Below are positions 58,091 through 64,000 of a stretch of 64,000 bases of DNA, one piece after another. The notes beneath the pieces were generated by a model that saw only the letters and a program-made list of their open reading frames with translations, was not told the origin of the DNA and did not search any database. Source of the DNA: JANPBY01 sp963805505 (lineage in GTDB: Bacteria; Actinomycetota; Actinomycetes; DATJPE01); contig CAWDUP010000004.1 of the NCBI GenBank assembly GCA_963805505.1, positions 186,001-250,000 on the forward strand, read 5' to 3'. Positions within the stretch are counted from its first letter, which is position 1. Each line of letters opens with the position of its first letter. The translations under genes and the position numbers were made by a program.

Positions 58091-59251
58091 TCAGCGAAGC
58101 GCCTGGGTGAGGTCGGCGAGCAGGTCGTCAACGGTTTCGAGGCCTACCGAAAGCCGCACCAGGTCGGCGGGTACCTCGAGGACAGAGCCCGCGACCGAGG
58201 CGTGGGTCATCCGACCCGGGTGCTCGATCAGTGACTCGACGCCGCCGAGTGACTCGCCGAGAGTGAAGACCTCAGCCCGGGAACACACCGCGAGCGCCTC
58301 CTCCTCGCCCCCGCTGACCCGGAAGGAGACCATCCCGCCGAAGTCGCGCATCTGCTTGACCGCGACGTCATGACCGGTGTGATCAGGCAAGCCCGGCCAG
58401 AAGACCTCGACCACGTTGGGGTGCGCGGTGAGCAGATCCACCACCCGGGCGGCGTTGGCGCAGTGCCGATCCATCCGCACACCCAGTGTCTTCGCGCCAC
58501 GAAGGACCAGCCAGGAGTCGAACGGGCCAGCCACGGCTCCCATCGCATTCTGGTGGTAGGCCAGCTGCTCGCCCAGGCCCCCGTCTGCCACGACGATGGC
58601 TCCCCCGACGACATCGGAGTGCCCGCCGAGATACTTCGTCGTCGAGTGCACGACAGCGTCCGCGCCGAGGACGATCGGCTGCTGGAGGTACGGCGACGCG
58701 AAGGTGTTGTCGACGACGAGGAGCGCCCCAGCTTCGTGGGCGATCGCTGCAATCGCCTCGATGTCGGCGATCCCGAGCAGCGGATTGGTGGGCGTCTCTA
58801 CCCAGACGAGCTTGGTGCGTCCCGGCTCCACGGCCGACCGCACGGCGTCGACGTCAGACAGCTTGGTCGGGGTGTTCGCGACGCCCCACCGCTCGTGCAC
58901 CTGGGAGAACAGTCGATACGTTCCGCCGTACGCATCATCAGGGATCACGACATGATCGCCGGGCGACAACAGAGTGCGCAGGAAGGTGTCCTCGGCCGCC
59001 AGTCCGGATGCGAAAGCGAGACCGCGAGCGCCGCCCTCGAGCGCGGCGAGGCACTCCTCGAGCGCCGTCCTCGTGGGATTGCCGGACCGGGCGTATTCGT
59101 AGCCGCCACGCAGTCCGCCGACACCGTCTTGTTTGAAGGTCGACACCTGGTAGATCGGGGGGACGACGGCGCCCGTCGTCGGGTCCGGCTCCTGGCCCGC
59201 GTGGATCGCGAGGGTCTCGAAACCATGAGTACCGTGATCTCCGTGAGTCAT
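58091..59251 (-). CDS. metB: Cystathionine gamma-synthase / transsulfuration PLP enzyme
   Basis: Cys/Met-metabolism PLP enzyme of 386 residues. The PLP lysine is in VHSTTKYLGGHSDVVGGAIV, and YEYARSGNPTRTALEECLAA is the subunit-contact motif. The family also covers cystathionine gamma-lyase and O-acetylhomoserine sulfhydrylase; size and the nearby cbs point to cystathionine synthesis or cleavage in the transsulfuration route. TAGCCT (59258-59263) lies six bases before the ATG. cbs and metB are also near each other, next to greA, in M. tuberculosis, as I recall. Confidence 0.93.
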   Translation of the reverse strand: MTHGDHGTHGFETLAIHAGQEPDPTTGAVVPPIYQVSTFKQDGVGGLRGGYEYARSGNPTRTALEECLAALEGGARGLAFASGLAAEDTFLRTLLSPGDHVVIPDDAYGGTYRLFSQVHERWGVANTPTKLSDVDAVRSAVEPGRTKLVWVETPTNPLLGIADIEAIAAIAHEAGALLVVDNTFASPYLQQPIVLGADAVVHSTTKYLGGHSDVVGGAIVVADGGLGEQLAYHQNAMGAVAGPFDSWLVLRGAKTLGVRMDRHCANAARVVDLLTAHPNVVEVFWPGLPDHTGHDVAVKQMRDFGGMVSFRVSGGEEEALAVCSRAEVFTLGESLGGVESLIEHPGRMTHASVAGSVLEVPADLVRLSVGLETVDDLLADLTQALR

Positions 59252-59257
59252 GGTCTG

Positions 59258-59263
59258 AGGCTA
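59258..59263 (-). promoter_or_regulatory. -10 box of metB (leaderless promoter)
   Basis: TAGCCT fits TANNNT and ends six bases before the metB ATG at 59251. It probably drives metB, the MutL-like gene and perhaps the amidase. Confidence 0.6.
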
Positions 59264-59374
59264 GCCCGCTGCCGCCCGACCCGCCCCACCCCCGCTGTCA
59301 CCGTTTCGTCAGGTTTGCGTGGAACACCGGGACCCCGGGATGGTGTTGGACCGGGTGACCCCTAAGGAGGACCC

Positions 59375-60019
59375 GTGCTGTTCAGCTCCCGCAAGTCCCA
59401 GCTGGTGACCGCCGACCAGTCGCTGCCCGGTCGATCCAGCCGACCCTTCAGCGTCGCCACGACCCACGCCGTGCTCGGGACGCCGATGTTCGGACCCTGG
59501 CCCGAGGGCTACGAGGTCGCCTACTTCGGTCTGGGCTGCTTCTGGGGAGCAGAACGGAAGTTCTGGCAGGTCCCCGGGGTCTACTCCACAGCGGTCGGAT
59601 ATCAGGGCGGCCACACTCCGCACGCGACGTACGACGAGGTCTGCACCGGTCGGACCGGTCACAGCGAAGCGGTGCAGGTCGTGTACGACCCCGCGGTCGT
59701 CTCCTACGACGATCTGCTGAAGGTCTTCTGGACGATCCACGACCCCACCCAGGGCTTCCGCCAAGGCAACGACGTGGGAACGCAGTACCGATCGGCCGTC
59801 TACTGGACCACCGACGCTCAGCGGGAGACCTACGAGAGGTCGAAGGACACCTACCAAGGCGCCCTCGATCGGGCAGGCCTCGACCCGATCACCACAGAGG
59901 CGATGACTGCGCCGGAGTTCTACTACGCGGAGGACGTGCACCAGCAGTACCTGCACAAAGTTCCGCACGGCTACGACTGCCACTCGTCAACCGGAGTTCC
60001 CTTCCCGGCAGACGCGTAG
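59375..60019 (+). CDS. msrA: Peptide-methionine (S)-S-oxide reductase
   Basis: MsrA repair enzyme of 214 residues. The catalytic Cys55 is in YFGLGCFWGAERKFWQ. GYQGGHTPHATYDEVCTGRT and HDPTQGFRQGNDVGTQYRSA are the substrate-binding and family blocks. A second Cys (HGYDCHSSTG) near the C-terminus may be the resolving residue. It reduces methionine-S-sulfoxide in proteins or free. Its start is the GTG at 59375 with AAGGAGG upstream, so it is normally initiated rather than leaderless. It is divergent from metB. Confidence 0.95.
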   Translation: MLFSSRKSQLVTADQSLPGRSSRPFSVATTHAVLGTPMFGPWPEGYEVAYFGLGCFWGAERKFWQVPGVYSTAVGYQGGHTPHATYDEVCTGRTGHSEAVQVVYDPAVVSYDDLLKVFWTIHDPTQGFRQGNDVGTQYRSAVYWTTDAQRETYERSKDTYQGALDRAGLDPITTEAMTAPEFYYAEDVHQQYLHKVPHGYDCHSSTGVPFPADA

Positions 60020-60144
60020 CCGCAGTCGCGAGCCCGGTGAAATCTCCTGCCGGAAGCTGTCGTATCCGGCCGATGCCGTTCGTCTATAGGTTGAGGCGGA
60101 CACCGGGTCCGCGCTGAGGATCGCTTGAAGACAAAGGGGAAGCC

Positions 60145-60504
60145 ATGGCCGAATACCTCATCTACTTCAATCAGCAGTGGGTGGGCGACCACACCGAGGA
60201 GTGGTTCCGCAGTCGCGGACCGCTCGCCATGGGCGTGGTGAACGAGATCAAGGCGGCCGGCGAGCTGGTTTTCGCCGGAGGGCTGGACGAGGACACCGAG
60301 AACGCGTTCAGCGCCGACGCGACCAGCGGCTCGCTGCTGATCACCGACGGACCGTTCGTCGAGACCAAGGAGTACCTCGGCGGGCTCACCATCGTCGACG
60401 TTGCCGACGAGGCGAGGGCCAAGTTGTGGGCCGGAAAGATTGCCGAAGCGTGCGGCTGGCCCCAAGAGGTACGCCAGTTCAAGGCTCCGCCGCTGTCCGA
60501 GTGA
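60145..60504 (+). CDS. YciI/DGPF-domain protein
   Basis: Small protein of 119 residues with a ferredoxin-like YCII (DGPF) domain: YLIYFNQQWVGDHTEEW at the start, SLLITDGPFVETKEYLGGLT as the family signature and TIVDVADEARAKLWAGKIAE. Such proteins are often found with ECF sigma factors or as stand-alone proteins of unknown activity. The usual neighbour (an ECF41-like sigma gene) is not seen. AAAGGGGAAG gives the ribosome site before the ATG. The role is unknown. Confidence 0.88.
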   Translation: MAEYLIYFNQQWVGDHTEEWFRSRGPLAMGVVNEIKAAGELVFAGGLDEDTENAFSADATSGSLLITDGPFVETKEYLGGLTIVDVADEARAKLWAGKIAEACGWPQEVRQFKAPPLSE

Positions 60505-60644
60505 TCAGGAGCTGAGCCTGGGCGCGGCTCCCGTGGTGTGAGGCAGGTCACCGCTCGGGTTGCGCCATGATCGGGCGTCCCCCACGTCTGATGGGTACGG
60601 GTGCGATCCGGCACCCGACCCTCAGACGAAACGGGACTCAACAC

Positions 60645-61541
60645 GTGAACAAGTTCACCAAGAGCACGACCGTCCTCGGCACGGCTGTCATCGCCGTCAC
60701 CGGCCTCGGCTTCACGCAGGCTGCGCACGCCGACACGGCCCCCATCACCATCCGCCAGACTGACCTCATCCCTGAGCTGGCTGACACCCGCTCCGCCGGT
60801 CACGTCACCTTCCTCGCTGACGGTCTGCACGTCATGACCGATGACACGACCTCACAGGCCAAGGCCGCGGAGTACTTCAGCGTCACCGGCCCATTGCCCA
60901 CCAGCGCGTCGCTCACCTGGTACGGCACCCAGCCGCAGCCTGGCCAGCAGATCGTCTTCGACGTGGACGACGTCGCGGGCAACGGCAACGACTTCAACAT
61001 CCTGGTTGGCGAGCCCACCTACTACGGTGCCAACTGGTGGCTGACCAACGGATCATCCGATGACGCCAAGGCCGTTGATCCATCAGGCGCCAACAACACG
61101 GGCAACGGATCGGCCTACTTCGGCACCCTGGCGGAGTGGAAGGCGGCTCTTCCGGCGACCGCCCGGGTCTACGCCGGCGGCTTCTCGTTGGGTTCCGGCG
61201 TCAAGGGCGACGGCTACCTCGGCTCGGAGACCTACGGCGACACGACGTACACCTTCTCCGCGAACACGGTCGCTGACGTCAAGGCCAAGGCCCACAAGAC
61301 GGTCGGCCAGCACAAGGCCAAGCTGGTCTTCACCAGCAAGGCCCAGCCGGCCAACTCCACGGTCGGCAAGTTGGTCACGTGGCGCGTCATGGCCGACGGC
61401 CAGCGCATCGCCAAGATCAAGCAGGGCTTCAGCGAGACCGACACGATCGTCGCTCGCTTCCCCAAGCACAGCGGCAAGCACACGGTCGACGTGTACAAGA
61501 ACGGTGTGCAGGTTCGGCACTTCTCGGTCCGCACCCACTAG
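60645..61541 (+). CDS. Secreted protein of unknown function
   Basis: Predicted 298-residue exported protein from the GTG at 60645. The signal peptide is NKFTKSTTVLGTAVIAVTGL followed by a probable cleavage after AHA (about residue 29). The mature part has a Trp/Tyr/Gly-rich domain (SLTWYGTQPQPGQQIVFDVD; GEPTYYGANWWLTNGSSDDA), then a basic linker and a Lys-rich immunoglobulin-like C-terminal domain (HKTVGQHKAKLVFTSKAQPA to VDVYKNGVQVRHFSVRT). It carries no cysteine. A 16-bp terminator hairpin follows. No family name was recognised. A carbohydrate- or surface-binding role is only a guess. Confidence 0.75.
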   Translation: MNKFTKSTTVLGTAVIAVTGLGFTQAAHADTAPITIRQTDLIPELADTRSAGHVTFLADGLHVMTDDTTSQAKAAEYFSVTGPLPTSASLTWYGTQPQPGQQIVFDVDDVAGNGNDFNILVGEPTYYGANWWLTNGSSDDAKAVDPSGANNTGNGSAYFGTLAEWKAALPATARVYAGGFSLGSGVKGDGYLGSETYGDTTYTFSANTVADVKAKAHKTVGQHKAKLVFTSKAQPANSTVGKLVTWRVMADGQRIAKIKQGFSETDTIVARFPKHSGKHTVDVYKNGVQVRHFSVRTH

Positions 61542-61574
61542 CACCGTCTGCACCAGATAGCTCGACCACACGAC

Positions 61575-61617
61575 AAGGTCGGGCGAGGCTACCCCGTCGT
61601 CAGCCTCGCCCGACCTT
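61575..61617. terminator. Terminator hairpin
   Basis: Perfect 16-bp stem AAGGTCGGGCGAGGCT with an 11-base loop, 34 bases after the secreted protein's stop and followed by TT then G. On the other strand it lies beyond cbs, so it can serve both convergent genes. Confidence 0.78.
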
Positions 61618-61730
61618 TGGTGTCCCCGTTGGCCGTGCGGTGGTGCTGATTGAAGAATCGGCAACGAGCGCACAAAGTTGAGCAGCGCCGTACGGCTCCG
61701 ACGAGATCCCCTGTGCAGGACCGTGCGAGT

Positions 61731-63095
61731 TCAGCGGGCCAGGAACCCGAGGACGTCTTGGCGGGTGAGCACACCGATCGGCTTGCCATCGTCGAGCACG
61801 ACCGCCGCATCGGCGGTCTCCAGCGCACTGATGGCAGCAGCCATCTGCTCACCTGCCCCGACCACCGGCAGTGCCTCTGACATGTGCCGTTCCACCGGGT
61901 CAGCGAGGGCAGCTCGACCGCCGAACAAGGCATCAAGGAGATCGCGCTCGACCACCGAGCCGACGATTTCCGCCGCCATGACGGGGGGTTCGGCCTTCAC
62001 CACCGGCAGCTGCGAGACGCCGTACTCACGCAGGATGTCGATCGCTTCTCGCACCGTCTCGTTGGGGTGGGTGTGCACGAATGACGGGATGCCATGGGTC
62101 TTGGCCTCCAAGACGTCCCCCACCGACTGCTCTCCGGGTGTGCTGAGGAAGCCGTAGTCGGCCATCCAGTCGTCGCTGAAAACCTTCGACAGGTAGCCAC
62201 GGCCACCGTCAGGAAGCAGCACGACGACCACCGCATCGGGTCCCGCCTCCGCCGCGACACGCACTGCGGCGACCGCGGCCATCCCGCACGAGCCCCCGAC
62301 GAGCAGCCCCTCCTCGCGCGCCAACCTGCGCGTCATGACGAAGGAGTCCTTGTCCGACACGGCGATGATCCGGTCGCAGACCGTCTTGTCGTAGGTCGTC
62401 GGCCAGAAGTCCTCGCCGACCCCTTCGACGAGATAGGGGCGTCCGGTCCCCCCGCTGTAGACCGAACCCTCAGGGTCTGCACCGATGACCTGGACCCGAC
62501 CGTCGCTCACCTCCTTGAGGAAGCGTCCGGTCCCAGTGATCGTCCCCCCAGTTCCGACCCCAGCGACGAAGTGCGTGATCCGACCCTCGGTCTGCTCCCA
62601 CAGCTCTGGCCCGGTGCTGGCGTAGTGCGACGCCGGATTCTGCGGGTTGGAGTACTGATCGGGCTTCCAGGCGCCCTCGATCTCCCGCGCCAACCGGTCG
62701 CTGACCTGGTAATAGCTGCGGGGGTCCTCCGGCTCGACGGCCGTAGGGCACACCACAACCTCGGCGCCGTACGCTCGCAGAACGTTGATCTTGTCACCGG
62801 ACACCTTGTCCGGGCAGACGAAAATCGTGCGATAGCCCCGCTGCTGGGCGACCAGGGCAAGTCCGACGCCGGTGTTGCCGGAGGTCGGCTCGACAATGGT
62901 CCCGCCGGGCTTGATCAGACCGTCGCGTTCGGCCGCGTCCACCATGGCCACCGCGATCCGGTCTTTGACCGAACCACCGGGGTTGAGGTACTCCACCTTC
63001 GCCAAGACCTGCCCAGGAGCACCGTCGGTGACGTGGTGGAGCCTCACCAACGGTGTGTTGCCGATCAGATCGATGACCGAGTCGTGAACGCGCAT
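61731..63095 (-). CDS. cbs: Cystathionine beta-synthase
   Basis: PLP enzyme of 454 residues that condenses serine and homocysteine to cystathionine. The PLP lysine is in NPGGSVKDRIAVAM; EPTSGNTGVGLALVAQ is the substrate loop and GTGGTITGTGRFL the phosphate loop. The C-terminal 120 residues hold two CBS domains (VHTHPNETVREAIDILREYG; VVLDDGKPIGVLTRQDVLGF) that probably bind an adenosyl ligand such as S-adenosylmethionine. The ATG at 63095 is preferred over a GTG at 63104, since a TACGGT box lies seven bases upstream. It is divergent from the MBL hydrolase gene. Confidence 0.95.
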   Translation of the reverse strand: MRVHDSVIDLIGNTPLVRLHHVTDGAPGQVLAKVEYLNPGGSVKDRIAVAMVDAAERDGLIKPGGTIVEPTSGNTGVGLALVAQQRGYRTIFVCPDKVSGDKINVLRAYGAEVVVCPTAVEPEDPRSYYQVSDRLAREIEGAWKPDQYSNPQNPASHYASTGPELWEQTEGRITHFVAGVGTGGTITGTGRFLKEVSDGRVQVIGADPEGSVYSGGTGRPYLVEGVGEDFWPTTYDKTVCDRIIAVSDKDSFVMTRRLAREEGLLVGGSCGMAAVAAVRVAAEAGPDAVVVVLLPDGGRGYLSKVFSDDWMADYGFLSTPGEQSVGDVLEAKTHGIPSFVHTHPNETVREAIDILREYGVSQLPVVKAEPPVMAAEIVGSVVERDLLDALFGGRAALADPVERHMSEALPVVGAGEQMAAAISALETADAAVVLDDGKPIGVLTRQDVLGFLAR

Positions 63096-63102
63096 GCCGA
63101 TC

Positions 63103-63108
63103 ACCGTA
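63103..63108 (-). promoter_or_regulatory. -10 box of cbs (leaderless promoter)
   Basis: TACGGT ends seven bases before the cbs ATG at 63095 and overlaps the alternative GTG at 63104, which it therefore argues against. Confidence 0.5.
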
Positions 63109-63172
63109 GACGCAGCCGGTCGATGAGCCGCACTACCATCGGAGGAAACTCAGCCAGACAGGAGAAAGTTGC

Positions 63173-63898
63173 GTGAGCAAGCCCGCCGCGATCGCGCTGG
63201 CACCCGGCGTCTGGCGGGTGCCGACCACACCCAAGGACCTCGTCAACAGCTTCGTCCTCCGCGACGACGACGGTCAGGTGACGTTGGTCGACACCGGCCT
63301 GAAGTCCGCGCCGCCACGCATCCTGGCGGCCTTGCAGGAAATCGGCAGCTCGCCAAGTGACGTCACTCGCATCCTCCTGACTCACGGCCACTCCGACCAT
63401 GCAGGCGGTGCGGCACGCATGCGGGAAGAGACGCAGGCCCCGCTCGCCGTCCACGCCGATGATGCGGCGACGGTGCGCGAGGGGAGCGCACCACCCCTCG
63501 ACCAGTCGCTGCTCATGGGCCGGCTGCTCAAGCGGGGCGGCAAGTCGCCTGCAGCTCCGGTCGACGAAGAGCTTCACGACGGTCAGGTCATCGACGTCGG
63601 TGGCGGCTTGCGGGTTCTCCATACGCCAGGGCACTCGCCGGGTCACGTCAGCTTCCTTCACGAACCGACCCGCCTGCTGATCACCGGCGATGCGATCTGG
63701 AACGTCCGCCGCCACCTGACGTGGTCGGTGCTGTCGTTCTGCACCGACGTGCAGCTCACTCAGCAGACCGCTCAGGTGCTCGGCGAGCTCGATTACGACG
63801 TCGCCGCGTTCACCCACGGCCCAGAGATCCGCGACGGTGCGCGCGAGGCCGTACGCGGTTTCCTGCGGCGGCCCCGAGGATTTCGCGGAGGTTTCTGA
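63173..63898 (+). CDS. MBL-fold metallo-hydrolase
   Basis: Metallo-beta-lactamase-fold hydrolase of 241 residues, of the glyoxalase-II/lactonase-like branch. The metal-binding motif is ILLTHGHSDHAGGAARM (HxHxDH). Further ligands are in HTPGHSPGHVSFLHEPTRLL and LLITGDAIWNV, and the last His probably in FTHGPEI. A GGAGAAA ribosome site lies six bases from the GTG at 63173. It is followed after only three bases by the start of another gene on the same strand, so they form an operon. Substrate unknown. Confidence 0.9.
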   Translation: MSKPAAIALAPGVWRVPTTPKDLVNSFVLRDDDGQVTLVDTGLKSAPPRILAALQEIGSSPSDVTRILLTHGHSDHAGGAARMREETQAPLAVHADDAATVREGSAPPLDQSLLMGRLLKRGGKSPAAPVDEELHDGQVIDVGGGLRVLHTPGHSPGHVSFLHEPTRLLITGDAIWNVRRHLTWSVLSFCTDVQLTQQTAQVLGELDYDVAAFTHGPEIRDGAREAVRGFLRRPRGFRGGF

Positions 63899-63901
63899 CC
63901 C

Positions 63902-64000
63902 TTGTCGCGGGAATCCACGGCCCGCCGGATCGCCTCCAGGGCCGCATACGGCGGAGGCGGCCTGCTGGTGACCAGTGCGTCGGCGGCGGCCTTCCTCTGG
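63902..64000 (+). CDS. Start of a probable SGNH/GDSL hydrolase, cut by the right edge
   Basis: Only 33 codons are present, from a TTG at 63902 with CGGAGG about 12 bases upstream. The product begins SRESTARRIASRAAYGGGGL and goes on to a hydrophobic stretch (LVTSASAAAFLW), a typical signal or anchor. In M. tuberculosis a GDSL-type exported protein (Rv1075c, as I recall) lies beside cbs, and related actinobacteria keep that order, so this is the likely identity. The catalytic part lies outside the window, so the family assignment is inference. Confidence 0.5.
   Translation, partial: MSRESTARRIASRAAYGGGGLLVTSASAAAFLW

Overview
The window comes from a GC-rich actinobacterium. It carries a mycothiol S-conjugate amidase (Mca), a Ddn-type deazaflavin-dependent oxidoreductase, actinobacterial families such as DUF4245 and DUF4307, and many promoters whose -10 box lies about six bases from the start codon (leaderless mRNAs). 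I infer the Propionibacteriales/Nocardioidaceae (Nocardioides-like) from gene content and order, not from a search. Genes are dense on both strands. I see no rRNA, tRNA, CRISPR array, prophage or classical insertion sequence.

From about 3.8 to 64 kb the conserved genes recall, from memory, the Mycobacterium tuberculosis interval Rv1075c-Rv1112: ychF, ispH, xseA-xseB, DUF4245, glpX, fumarase, PIN-PhoH2, short-chain Z-prenyl transferase, hemolysin III, thioredoxin-domain YyaL-like protein, mca, DUF4307, greA, metB, cbs and a GDSL hydrolase. Lineage-specific genes are inserted between these anchors.

Layout: 0-6 kb, partial phosphoketolase, cysteine-synthase-like enzyme, ArsR/hydrolase pair, ychF, MerR regulator. 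6-11 kb, rmuC, membrane protein, ispH, xseAB, DUF4245. 11-14 kb, a molybdate operon (mop-like regulator, modA, modB, modC). 14-19.4 kb, glpX overlapping a class I fumarase, a frameshifted AbiEi/DUF559 nuclease-like gene bracketed by inverted copies of a 48-bp palindrome, then class II fumC. 19.4-24.3 kb, a membrane phosphodiesterase-like protein, an MBL hydrolase, a secreted beta-helix-like protein and a secreted transglycosylase with a long leader. 24.3-34 kb, phoH2, prenyl transferase, hemolysin III, stress protein, YyaL-like protein, mca, DUF4307, greA; a third 48-bp palindrome precedes arfB. 34-38 kb, an operon of DUF4097-like, DUF2089, a small protein and a DrrAB-type ABC exporter. 38-45 kb, ilvA, P450, acyl-CoA ligase, a broken DUF222-HNH gene, hydrolase, methyltransferase. 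45-56.7 kb, GNAT, MarR-MFS, FIST-ROK, MoxR-VWA, MFS, amidase. 56.7-64 kb, MutL-like ATPase, metB, msrA, YciI-like protein, secreted protein, cbs, MBL hydrolase and the first codons of a probable GDSL hydrolase.

The most unusual signal is the 48-bp palindrome family (three copies, identical length). Two copies lie in inverted orientation around the nuclease-like gene, and one supplies that gene's last codons and stop.
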